This document shows positions 1-7,263 of a stretch of 27,944 nucleotides of DNA, piece after piece. The notes under the pieces were generated by a model. It saw only the letters and a program-made list of their open reading frames with translations, ran no database searches and had not been told where the DNA came from. The stretch is from PUPG01 sp031323845 (GTDB lineage Bacteria > Bacteroidota > Bacteroidia > Bacteroidales > UBA7960). The position numbers and the translations under genes were made by a program. Every line of letters starts with the position of its first letter. Position 1 is the stretch's first letter. The stretch lies in the NCBI GenBank assembly GCA_031323845.1, contig JAVIYP010000036.1, positions 1 to 27,944 on the forward strand. Reading direction: 5' to 3'.

Positions 1-30
1 TCGCAAGTGCTCGGTTCAACTGTTTGTGTT

Positions 31-90
31 TTATAAGTGTTTGTATATCTGTGTTTTGTGTTTATACTAAATATACTGAACAGATGTCAG
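31..90 (-). repeat. 60-bp promoter-like repeat, inverted copy of 11111-11170
   Basis: Read on the minus strand, this segment matches 11111-11170 at 57 of 60 positions. It contains TATATTTA (near the Bacteroidota -7 box TAnnTTTG) and points out of the left edge of the window. In the other copy the same segment lies directly upstream of carbamate kinase and includes the -7 box of that promoter. This copy may drive a gene beyond the edge, but it lacks the TTTG -33 element present at 11102-11105. Confidence 0.8.
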
Positions 91-138
91 AATTCCGACT
101 TCCGACTTCTGATTTCAGACTTCAGACTTCAGATTTCC
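91..138. repeat. Heptamer tandem repeat (TCAGACT/TCCGACT type)
   Basis: Degenerate units of about 7 bp (GACTTCC, GACTTCT, GACTTCA and similar) run in tandem between the 60-bp repeat and the end of the TIGR02757 gene. On the opposite strand the unit is GAAGTCA/GAAGTCG, the same unit found at 1247-1290, 11023-11058 and 15881-15926. Confidence 0.8.
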
Positions 139-158
139 CATAATCATCCTCCTGTGCG

Positions 159-1022
159 TCAAAATCTTCGACCTGGATGTTTCAGCTTTTCAAAAACACC
201 CATCCCAAAAAGAGCAAAGTCATATTTAACCGGATCGGCCGGGTCAAGCAAACGAAGCCTTGCCGTGAGCTCTTCCACGGCTTTCCAGTCGTTTTGCTTA
301 CGTTGCAGCAACCCAAGGCTCCGTGCCACCCTGCCTGAATGTACATCGAGCGGACAATAGAGTACGGAGGCTGAAAAACGTGTCCAAATGCCCAGGTCAA
401 CACCCACCTCGTCTTTGCGGACCAGCCATCTCAGCATCATGTTCAGCCTCTTTGACGCCGAACCGGAACCCGGATCGCTTACATGCTTGCGACTGCGTTT
501 TGGATGCGGGATGCTGAAAAATATGTTCCTGAAATGTTCGATAGCGGTTTTCACAGGACTGGAACCGTGACCCGGGTTTCCCGGATCCCACTGTTTTGCA
601 CCTTCATAAAAAACAGCTTCCATACCGCCGTGCTTTTCATAAATATTCTTTAGCGCAAAGCAAAACGTTACCAGGTCGGTTTCGCTGAAGGTTCTGTGCA
701 CAAAGCCGCGAAAGCTGCGCAAGTCAGTTTCCGAAAAGCCGAGGATAAAGTCTGCCGGACTGTTGTCCATAAGCTGCATGATACGCAGGCTGCTTTGAAC
801 AATGCTCTTCCGGTTCCCCCAGGCAATAGTTGCCGTCAGAAAAGCAGCAATTTCACGGTCTTCTTTCCGGCTAAACTGATGCGGAACAAAGATGGGGTCA
901 TGTTCTATGAAAGACGGCCGGTTATACAGGGCCAGGCGGTTTTCAAGCAGTTCCGCAACCCGTTTGTCCAAAGGAAGGTTGGTGTGCATGTCAGGAAGTA
1001 TATTTATTTCTGGATTACACAT
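159..1022 (-). CDS. TIGR02757 (DUF2400) family protein
   Basis: This 287-residue cytoplasmic protein is of a length usual for the TIGR02757/DUF2400 family, which is common in Bacteroidota. Recognisable features are a basic, aromatic N-terminal part (ALYNRPSFIEHDP), a central FLTATIAWGNRKSI stretch, an LDVHSGRVARSLGLL segment resembling a helix-hairpin-helix DNA-glycosylase-like region, and the C-terminal signature DPVKYDFALFGMGVFE. No biochemical role is established that I can name; the resemblance to a DNA-repair fold is inference. There is no signal peptide or membrane segment. An internal Met 12 codons in (989) is an alternative start. A weak -7-like TAGGTTTC lies on the minus strand at 1072-1079. 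The gene is transcribed alone and ends in the repeat-rich left edge. Confidence 0.88.
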   Translation of the reverse strand: MCNPEINILPDMHTNLPLDKRVAELLENRLALYNRPSFIEHDPIFVPHQFSRKEDREIAAFLTATIAWGNRKSIVQSSLRIMQLMDNSPADFILGFSETDLRSFRGFVHRTFSETDLVTFCFALKNIYEKHGGMEAVFYEGAKQWDPGNPGHGSSPVKTAIEHFRNIFFSIPHPKRSRKHVSDPGSGSASKRLNMMLRWLVRKDEVGVDLGIWTRFSASVLYCPLDVHSGRVARSLGLLQRKQNDWKAVEELTARLRLLDPADPVKYDFALFGMGVFEKLKHPGRRF

Positions 1023-1149
1023 AAATTATCTAAGCTCGTCAGTGTTGCGCTATCGTTCACTCATATGCTATGAAACCTAATGCTGACAGGGCTTATAGAC
1101 TCCTGTAAGATTTTTTGATTTCAGCAATATTTCGTTTTGATTATCTGCA

Positions 1150-1177
1150 ATGTGCAGATGTGCAGATGTGCAGATGT
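1150..1177. repeat. Octamer tandem repeat (GTGCAGAT)
   Basis: Three successive GTGCAGAT units with a partial fourth. A related octamer (TTGCACAT, the complementary sense) occurs at 11087-11110 upstream of arcC, where it supplies the TTTG of the -33 promoter element. Confidence 0.8.
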
Positions 1178-1190
1178 AAGGCTATAGTTT

Positions 1191-1238
1191 AATTGTTTAT
1201 TCGTTGAATTGTTGAATCGTTTATTCGTTGAATTGTTA
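1191..1238. repeat. Octamer tandem repeat (TTGAATCG/TTTATTCG)
   Basis: Alternating 8-bp units TTTATTCG, TTGAATTG and TTGAATCG. The same family recurs at 1650-1684 (inverted), 15757-15845 and 27793-27824. Confidence 0.85.
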
Positions 1239-1246
1239 GGAATTTT

Positions 1247-1290
1247 CAAGTCAGAGGTCAGAAGTCAGAAGTCTGAAGTCAGAGGTCGGA
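1247..1290. repeat. Heptamer tandem repeat (GTCAGAA/GTCAGAG)
   Basis: Six degenerate 7-bp units of GTCAGAG, GTCAGAA and GTCTGAA. Same family as 91-138, 11023-11058 and 15881-15926. Confidence 0.85.
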
Positions 1291-1546
1291 TTCTCCAGGT
1301 TTCCTGACATTTTTCACTTTTCACTTTTGAGTCTGCGCCTAAAACTATTTTTTGATCATTATTTATTTTTAACACAATTCTATGTTAATGATTATGAGCG
1401 TATTAAAAAACAGCCAGCATTGTAATCTGTGAACCGAACGAAGTGAGCTCATGAACACCTTCAAAATGAATAATTGTTCATAATCTGTGGCATTGTTCGA
1501 CTTTTCGGAGTGGACTCACTTTTCATTTTATCCGCTTTTGGCCTTT
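1291..1546. other. Intergenic spacer with no recognised gene
   Basis: AT-rich spacer between repeat blocks, within the 875-bp gap between the TIGR02757 gene and the cytochrome c peroxidase gene. A short TTTTTCACTTTTCACTTTT run at about 1310-1328 belongs to the same module seen at 15951-16048. I see no open reading frame with a credible start, no tRNA and no convincing terminator hairpin. Confidence 0.6.
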
Positions 1547-1736
1547 GGCTTTTAGCAAGAAGATCTGCCAGAGTCCTGGAGTGATTATTGCTACACATAT
1601 CTCTTTCTTGCTTCGAGCTCCTAATCCTTCACAAAGAAAAAACCAACAAATAAACGATTAAACAATTAAACGATTCAACAATATTTTTCCTGCCTTCGAC
1701 TTCAGACCTCCATGCAGATTTCTCCCTGCGGTCGAA
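1547..1736 (-). repeat. Long dispersed repeat, inverted copy of 27738-27944
   Basis: Reverse-complementing 1620-1736 gives about 90% identity to 27738-27854 over 117 bp without an indel. The 25 bp at 1547-1571, including AGCAAGAAGATCTGCCAG, match 27920-27944 exactly in inverted orientation, and their core recurs at 16049-16066. The segment between (1572-1619) is more diverged but keeps a CAAGAAAGAGA-type core. The two copies lie about 26 kb apart in inverted orientation. No coding capacity was found. Confidence 0.85.
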
Positions 1737-1864
1737 ATAAACCTCTGGCCTCTGACTTTCAGAAACCGTTTGTATGAAAAAGATGCACAAAATCATCCAT
1801 AGCCTGAACACAAAGGAAATCCATTCAAAAGAATAAATGTTACCCGATACAGGCTAAAAAACAT

Positions 1865-1872
1865 TATATTCG
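1865..1872 (+). promoter_or_regulatory. Weak -7 promoter box for the cytochrome c peroxidase gene
   Basis: TATATTCG differs from TAnnTTTG at one position and lies 25 bp before the ATG at 1898. I see no good -33 TTTG upstream, so this is a tentative assignment. Confidence 0.3.
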
Positions 1873-1897
1873 CATATCTATTCCAAAACAGAGCATC

Positions 1898-2992
1898 ATG
1901 AAGCCTTTTATCAAGATTTCCAAAGTTACAAAACCTCTTGCAGTCCTGCCTTTTTTTTTGATGGCGGTTGTGCTGTTTTTTGTGCATTGTGCATCGCCTG
2001 AGACCCGGGTTGTTGATGCGGAGATGACGGATTTGCAACAGCGCGCCCTGGCATTGATCAGTCCGATTCCCGAAAATGCTTTCCCGGATGGAATTGCCGC
2101 TTCGGATGAGCTTATTGATTTAGGCAAGATGCTTTTTTACGAGCCTCGTTTGTCTAAAAGCGGACTCATCAGTTGCAACACCTGTCATAATATGGCCACC
2201 TTTGGTGTTGACCAGTTGCCGGTTTCCATCGGTCACATGTGGCAGAAAGGTCCCCGTAATGCCCCGACGGTGCTTAATGCTGCTCTGCACACCACGCAGT
2301 TCTGGGATGGTCGTGAGCCGGATGTAGAGTCGCAGGCGCTCATGCCTATTCTGGATAAGCTTGAGATGGCGGCCACACAGGAGCACGTGCTTGCCGTGTT
2401 GAATTCAATGCCTGGGTATGTTGAGCGCTTTCACCGGGCTTTTCCTGATCAGGAGCAGCCTTTGGTGTATGAGAATGTGGGTGTGGCCATCGGTGCTTTT
2501 GAGAGGATCCTGCTCACCCCGTCGCGCTTCGATGATTATCTTCGTGGCGACCGCAATGCGTTGACCGAAGCAGAGAGTCAGGGCTTGCAGACCTTCCTGG
2601 ATACCGGCTGCCACTCCTGCCACGGTGGTCCGGCCCTGGGCGGACGTACATTCTCTTTCTTTCAGACGCCCGCTGAACTGGCTTCCGGCACATTTGACAC
2701 CGGACGTTATGATGTCACCGGCAATGAGCTCGATAAGTATGTATTTAAGGTGCCTTCATTGCTGAATATAAACAAGACTTATCCTTATTTTCATGATGGC
2801 AGTGAGTGGAGCCTGGCGGAAACCGTTCGTGTGGTTGCGCGTGATATGTTACAGAGAGAGCTGACTCATGACGAGGTGGCTGAGATTGTGGTGTTCCTTG
2901 GTGCGCTCACCGGGGAGATCCCTGCGTATGCGCTGGAATTGCCTGTGCTGCCTCCCTCAACGGCTGAAACACCACGGCCGGTTTTTAACTGA
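1898..2992 (+). CDS. Diheme cytochrome c peroxidase (MauG/CCP family)
   Basis: This 364-residue protein has an N-terminal hydrophobic segment (residues about 14-30) ending in a cysteine at 31 that could be lipidated, although FVHC is a poor lipobox. It therefore acts outside the inner membrane. Two c-type heme sites are visible: CNTCH at residues 93-97 and CHSCH at 238-242, with the spacing expected for bacterial diheme peroxidases. Family signatures include LGKMLFYEPRLS, GPRNAPTVLNAA, FWDGREP and a C-terminal KVPSLLNI...YPYFHDGS block. Family members reduce hydrogen peroxide to water with electrons from small cytochromes or quinol, so this is probably an envelope peroxide-detoxification enzyme. 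It is a single gene convergent with the lipoprotein peptidase, with only 8 bp between the two stops. A MauG-like role in protein modification cannot be excluded. Confidence 0.93.
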   Translation: MKPFIKISKVTKPLAVLPFFLMAVVLFFVHCASPETRVVDAEMTDLQQRALALISPIPENAFPDGIAASDELIDLGKMLFYEPRLSKSGLISCNTCHNMATFGVDQLPVSIGHMWQKGPRNAPTVLNAALHTTQFWDGREPDVESQALMPILDKLEMAATQEHVLAVLNSMPGYVERFHRAFPDQEQPLVYENVGVAIGAFERILLTPSRFDDYLRGDRNALTEAESQGLQTFLDTGCHSCHGGPALGGRTFSFFQTPAELASGTFDTGRYDVTGNELDKYVFKVPSLLNINKTYPYFHDGSEWSLAETVRVVARDMLQRELTHDEVAEIVVFLGALTGEIPAYALELPVLPPSTAETPRPVFN

Positions 2993-3000
2993 TAAAAGAC

Positions 3001-5037
3001 TTACCGCATTGCTGAAAGTGCGCGTTCTACCGCTTCAAACATCGGCTGGTTGCTGATCTGGTCGCCCACGGCGGCATCCATCCAGTGTTTGGGTGTCAGC
3101 TGGCCGATGGAAAAGATCCGCAACTCTTCCTTGGCAAAATTCTTTCCGCGGATGTAATCTTCCAGCTGAAACATGATCAGACGACCATAGGGGTAGTTTG
3201 ACAGGTACAAGGGCGATTGTATCATGTGCGAATAGATAGCCAGAAGAGGGATGTCCTTTACTCCGAAGACATCAGCATAGTATTCATTCCAGATGTCTTT
3301 GGCAATAGTGATCACAGCCTCTTTCAGCTGTTCCGGAGTGGCGTCCGGATTTTCGTACATCCATTTCCAAACCATCATATCAATCAGCGACACACCCATC
3401 ATTTCGTAATTGTCCCAGAACACATCAAGGACGGCGAGATGTTCCTGCATGGGATCCTGCTGTCTGATGCCGAGGAATTCAAGGTCGCGGCGCTGGTACA
3501 TGAAAGCGAGTGCTTCGGTAAACGCCGTATTTGGGATACCGTTGATAAAGTAGTTGTCCACAAAGTGCGTGCTGATGGTTTGTTCGACATTATGTCCGAG
3601 CTCATGGATGGCGATGTTGTAGCCTTTATAATCCATGCCGTTGGCTCCAATTCTTGTGCGAAGGTGTGATGGCATATCGCGCATGGAGGCTCTCCAGGCA
3701 TGTCCCGAACCGCGTGCTGCATCAACTTCTATCTTGCCTGCAATAAACTCCGCCATCTGTGGGGTGTGGCCGAGCTGTCGCAAGATGCGCGGCAAGTCCC
3801 TGTTGAGTGCTTCGGCATTGGGGTATCTGCGCATGGTGATCTTGTCGAGTTCTTCTTCGGAAATGCCGCTGCGTGCCTTAAAGCCGTCGTACCAAAGGTC
3901 GTAGGGCCTTAAATCGCGCCCAAGGCGTTCACTGATCAGTTTTGCAGTCTCGCGGATCAGCGGCGAGGCTGCATATTCACGGAACAGGGCTTCCACTTCT
4001 GCCTGCGGAATTTCCATGCTGGCGTCAAAGCGACGTTTAATGTAGGTGTCGAGCTGCGGATAATAGGGGTCCATATTGTACAAGGCTCTGAACATGCTGA
4101 GAAGATGGGCGTAGCGGCGGGTCATCTCAGGCTCGGGAACAACGCTTTCGCCGTCTTTCCAAAGTTCGTTGGTGTAAGGGTTCCAGGTATAATCAGGGTT
4201 GTTGATCACCTGCATAGGAATGTCCTGGCTGATGATGTTCAGCATGACCTGGTAAAGCATTTCTTTCTTTTCATTGCCGCCGGGTTGTCCGTAGTTCGAG
4301 CGTATTTCATCGCGGATGTTCCAGTGCGCCAGCAGTTTCATGTCTGGCGGGAAGAGGCGTTCGCCTTCGTTGTTACGAAGCATGCCGGCAAAAATGTTGT
4401 ATTCTGATATGTAGAGCCGCACATCACTGCTGGCCTGTCCGTATTCACGGCCCAGTCTTGGGGGTACCCTTGCAGTGAAGTAATCGCCCAGGCGGGCATA
4501 ACCCCACTTGCGGGCTGTCCAGCCGGCTCCCAGCTCATTCTTTTCTTCTAGTGTGTAATGAGGGAAGTTGAGGGCAATGGTGAAGGCGATCTTGTTGTTG
4601 AACAGGTCGTCCTGTATATGCACTGCCGGACTGTAGGCGCCAAAAAGCTGGTCAATACGGTGTATGGGGCCGCGGTCTTCATCGATCTGCCTTTTCAGCT
4701 CCAGGATAATGCGGTTCATATAACCGTAAAGATGTTCAAAGTAATGCTCCAGGCGGTCAAAAACCAGGTCCAGCTCATCCTGATCGCCAATGTATGACTG
4801 AAGACAGAATGCCTCGAATTCCTGGATGCTGCCGTCGCTGATCCTCCAAAGCGACGCTGCCTGCCGCACCCCGCGGCTGATCCTGTCGGCCTGTTCAGGT
4901 CCGTGCTGCTCGATGAGCTGCTCCGTGACACGCAGAATAACTTCTTCGCCAACCGGGCTCCGTTCAGCGATGTCGGGCGACGGGCCGCAGGCGACTAACA
5001 AAAAAAATACTGAGCTCATTAAAAATATCTTTTTCAT
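3001..5037 (-). CDS. Lipoprotein zinc metallopeptidase (gluzincin, M3-like)
   Basis: This 678-residue protein starts with a clear lipoprotein signal (MKKIFLMSSVFFLLVAC, lipidated Cys17), so it is anchored in the envelope. The zinc site is HELGH at residues 478-482. A likely third ligand is Glu508 in TEALAF, about 26 residues on, which fits gluzincins. The stretch before it (GSGHAWRASMRDMPSHLRTR, about 443-462) has the layout of M3/oligoendopeptidase enzymes, where a Gly/Arg-rich segment precedes the HExGH helix. The long helical N-terminal half is also M3-like. It lacks the HEXXGH motif of dipeptidyl-peptidase III (M49). A role in extracytoplasmic peptide breakdown is inferred; the substrate is unknown. 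It lies 102 bp downstream of the IMPase gene and has its own -7 box at 5094-5101. Confidence 0.75.
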   Translation of the reverse strand: MKKIFLMSSVFFLLVACGPSPDIAERSPVGEEVILRVTEQLIEQHGPEQADRISRGVRQAASLWRISDGSIQEFEAFCLQSYIGDQDELDLVFDRLEHYFEHLYGYMNRIILELKRQIDEDRGPIHRIDQLFGAYSPAVHIQDDLFNNKIAFTIALNFPHYTLEEKNELGAGWTARKWGYARLGDYFTARVPPRLGREYGQASSDVRLYISEYNIFAGMLRNNEGERLFPPDMKLLAHWNIRDEIRSNYGQPGGNEKKEMLYQVMLNIISQDIPMQVINNPDYTWNPYTNELWKDGESVVPEPEMTRRYAHLLSMFRALYNMDPYYPQLDTYIKRRFDASMEIPQAEVEALFREYAASPLIRETAKLISERLGRDLRPYDLWYDGFKARSGISEEELDKITMRRYPNAEALNRDLPRILRQLGHTPQMAEFIAGKIEVDAARGSGHAWRASMRDMPSHLRTRIGANGMDYKGYNIAIHELGHNVEQTISTHFVDNYFINGIPNTAFTEALAFMYQRRDLEFLGIRQQDPMQEHLAVLDVFWDNYEMMGVSLIDMMVWKWMYENPDATPEQLKEAVITIAKDIWNEYYADVFGVKDIPLLAIYSHMIQSPLYLSNYPYGRLIMFQLEDYIRGKNFAKEELRIFSIGQLTPKHWMDAAVGDQISNQPMFEAVERALSAMR

Positions 5038-5093
5038 GTCTGTTGAATGTTGATGATGAATAATGGTTGCTGGGTGTTGTACCTCCCGGAATA

Positions 5094-5101
5094 CAAACCT
5101 A
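5094..5101 (-). promoter_or_regulatory. -7 promoter box for the lipoprotein peptidase
   Basis: On the minus strand this reads TAGGTTTG, a full match to TAnnTTTG, and predicts a leader of about 50 nt before the ATG at 5037. There is no clear -33 TTTG. Confidence 0.45.
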
Positions 5102-5139
5102 CGAAAAATGTGTCAGAAAGTCTTGATGAATTGTTGCTG

Positions 5140-5934
5140 TCAATGAAACAATTCTTTTACTTTATGATGGAGTTCTGTGTAGATGCCGGCGTTGGTGGCC
5201 AGTATTTCTTTCCCGAAAACAAAGCGGTCGCTGCCTTTGAAATCGGTCACCTTACCTCCTGCTTCCCCTACGATGAGGCTGCCTGCGGCAACATCCCAGG
5301 CGTTCAGGCCATATTCAAAAAAGCCTTCAAAACGACCGCAGGCCACATAAGCCAGATCAACAGCGGCACTGCCGATCCTTCTGACGCCATGACTGTTGCG
5401 CAAACACCAGGTGAACAGCTCCATGTACTTGTCCAGCAACGAATAGTCGTGATACGGGAAGCCGGTGGCCAGAAGACTCCCGCTCAGTTTGGTCACTTCG
5501 GATACTCTTATGACATCATCGTTTAGGTAGGCCCCGCCGCCCTTCCATGCATAGAAGCATTCGTTCCGCATCACTTCGTAAACCACGCCTAAAACGACTT
5601 CCTGGCCTCGCATCAGCGCAATGGAAACACTGAAACATGGCAACCCGTGAATAAAATTGGTGGTGCCGTCGAGCGGGTCAACCACCCATTGGTATGCTCC
5701 GCCTTTTTTCTGTATGCTTTCCTCCTCCACGATGAAGCCCGCCTCCGGCAAAAGCTCCTGAAGCGCTTTCACAATGCGTTTCTCAGCATTGGTGTCCACG
5801 TAGGTGACGTAGCTGTGCAGCCCCTTGCTCTGAACGTCGGAACGGCTCAGCAAAGGCAACTCTTCACGGATGAACTGACCAGCATCCCTGGCCACATCAC
5901 AGACCAGCAAACATAATTTCCGGTATTGTTTCAT
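5140..5934 (-). CDS. Inositol monophosphatase family phosphatase
   Basis: This 264-residue cytoplasmic enzyme is of the usual length for the family. Metal-binding motifs are all present: the acidic EEES at residues 70-73, DPLDGTTNF at 86-94 and the C-terminal WDVAAGSLIVGEAGG block (Asp214). Family members hydrolyse phosphate from inositol monophosphates or related sugar or nucleotide phosphates using magnesium; in bacteria the true substrate varies and may include 3'-phosphoadenosine 5'-phosphate (CysQ-like) or fructose-1,6-bisphosphate. Its ATG overlaps the stop of mtaB (ATGA at 5931-5934), so the two are translationally coupled. Exact specificity cannot be read from the sequence. Confidence 0.92.
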   Translation of the reverse strand: MKQYRKLCLLVCDVARDAGQFIREELPLLSRSDVQSKGLHSYVTYVDTNAEKRIVKALQELLPEAGFIVEEESIQKKGGAYQWVVDPLDGTTNFIHGLPCFSVSIALMRGQEVVLGVVYEVMRNECFYAWKGGGAYLNDDVIRVSEVTKLSGSLLATGFPYHDYSLLDKYMELFTWCLRNSHGVRRIGSAAVDLAYVACGRFEGFFEYGLNAWDVAAGSLIVGEAGGKVTDFKGSDRFVFGKEILATNAGIYTELHHKVKELFH

Positions 5935-7223
5935 AGTATATACACTCCGTGTTTATCGGTATGATTCAGCGAAACCTCCTGTATGGTGTTTTGCAGTGCT
6001 TCCTTCCAGGCCGTTTTTGCTTTGAGGTAATTTTCAGTGAAACCGAACATAAAGCCGTTATGCTCGTCGTTTTCCCATAGCACTTTAGTTGTCAGTCCTT
6101 TATTCGATCGGATGAACTGTTGTTTCTTTTCTGAAGAACATTGCTGCATCAGCCTGGAGCGCTGCTTCCTTTCAGCAGGGTGCACCATGGGCCCTTTGGT
6201 TAGGGCCCGTGTGTTTTCTCTTTCGCTGTAGGTAAAGACGTGTATGTAGGATACGTCCATGGCGGAAATGAACGCCAGGGATTCTCTGAAAAGTGCGTCT
6301 GTTTCACCGGGGTATCCTACGATAATGTCGGCTGCAATGCAGGCATGCGGGATGTGTTTCCGTATGCTTTCTATGCGTTCGGCAAAAAGCCGTGTGTTGT
6401 ACTTTCTGCCCATGGACTTGAGAATGCTGTCGCTGCCCGACTGCAGGGGAAGGTGAAAATGCGGCATCAGCTTTGGCTCGTCGGCCACAAGCCGGATCAG
6501 GTCGTCGTGGAGCAGGTCAGGCTCAATGGAGGAGAGGCGTATGCGCTCCGGTCTGTCGAGCTTTACGAGTTCTGTTAACAGCTCAAAGAAAGTTTCACCG
6601 TGGGGCTTGCCGAAATCACCGATATTGACCCCGGTAAGCACCATTTCCCTGATATTGCTGCCGCTGATCTGTTTTGCAGTTTCGAGAGTTCTTGCTATAG
6701 TGTCGCTGCGACTGTTTCCACGGGCCTGGGGTATGGAGCAATAAGCGCACCTGTAGTCGCAACCATCCTGGATCTTGAAAAACGATCGTGTGCGCCCGCC
6801 TGAGGAAAAGGCCGGAACAAATCCAGTAAGGTGTTCTTTGCTGACGTCATGGCTGACACCTTGTTTTTCAAGGGTGTCTATATCCATAAGATGATCCGGC
6901 AGTTTGTATTTTTCTTCATTGCCCAGCACCAGGAACACACCCGGCATGGCCAGCAGTTCCGAAGGTTTAATCTGTGAATAACAGCCCATAACGGCCACCT
7001 TTGCCGCCGGGTTGGTTTTCAGGGCCTGCCTGATCAGGGCTTTACACCGCTTTTCGGCGTTTTTGGTCACTGTGCAGGAGTTGATCACATAAATATCGGC
7101 CGGCTCGGCAAAGGCTACCCGGGTAAAAGTTTCACCGGGAAACTGCCGGCTGATGGTGGCGGTCTCACTAAAGTTCAGCTTACAACCCAGGGTGTGAAAA
7201 GCAATTTTTTTCCGTGTAGGCAT
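5931..7223 (-). CDS. mtaB: tRNA t6A37 methylthiotransferase MtaB
   Basis: This is a 430-residue radical SAM methylthiotransferase. It converts N6-threonylcarbamoyladenosine at position 37 of ANN-decoding tRNAs to the 2-methylthio form. The N-terminal UPF0004 domain starts with the family signature KIAFHTLGCKLNFSET and carries the auxiliary cluster cysteines (about residues 14, 50 and 81). The radical SAM motif is CDYRCAYC (Cys155, 159, 162), and a TRAM-like tail follows. The reading frame is open for a further 39 codons upstream, but that extension overlaps the end of the histidine kinase gene and has no family similarity, so the ATG at 7223 is chosen. A -7 box at 7232-7239 would give an almost leaderless transcript. 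It is coupled to the downstream IMPase gene. Confidence 0.95.
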   Translation of the reverse strand: MPTRKKIAFHTLGCKLNFSETATISRQFPGETFTRVAFAEPADIYVINSCTVTKNAEKRCKALIRQALKTNPAAKVAVMGCYSQIKPSELLAMPGVFLVLGNEEKYKLPDHLMDIDTLEKQGVSHDVSKEHLTGFVPAFSSGGRTRSFFKIQDGCDYRCAYCSIPQARGNSRSDTIARTLETAKQISGSNIREMVLTGVNIGDFGKPHGETFFELLTELVKLDRPERIRLSSIEPDLLHDDLIRLVADEPKLMPHFHLPLQSGSDSILKSMGRKYNTRLFAERIESIRKHIPHACIAADIIVGYPGETDALFRESLAFISAMDVSYIHVFTYSERENTRALTKGPMVHPAERKQRSRLMQQCSSEKKQQFIRSNKGLTTKVLWENDEHNGFMFGFTENYLKAKTAWKEALQNTIQEVSLNHTDKHGVYIL

Positions 7224-7231
7224 AGTAACTG

Positions 7232-7239
7232 CAAAGTTA
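7232..7239 (-). promoter_or_regulatory. -7 promoter box immediately before mtaB
   Basis: The minus strand reads TAACTTTG, a full TAnnTTTG match, ending 8 bp before the chosen ATG. Transcription would start within a few bases of the start codon. The -33 element is weak. Confidence 0.4.
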
Positions 7240-7263
7240 GCCTTTCCTGAAAAACGTGTAAGG

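Noticed and set aside
37..360. 107-residue plus-strand ORF at the left edge, and its relative at 10952-11164 on the minus strand
   Set aside because: Both arise from the 60-bp promoter repeat plus heptamers; the similar translations reflect DNA repeat identity, not a protein family.
1023..1897. tRNA or small RNA gene in the long left spacer
   Set aside because: No cloverleaf or T-arm consensus and no promoter-plus-terminator arrangement was found; the content is repeats and AT-rich spacer.
3001..5037. Dipeptidyl-peptidase III (M49) assignment for the lipoprotein peptidase
   Set aside because: M49 requires HEXXGH plus an EECRAE-type motif; the sequence here is HELGH with TEALAF.
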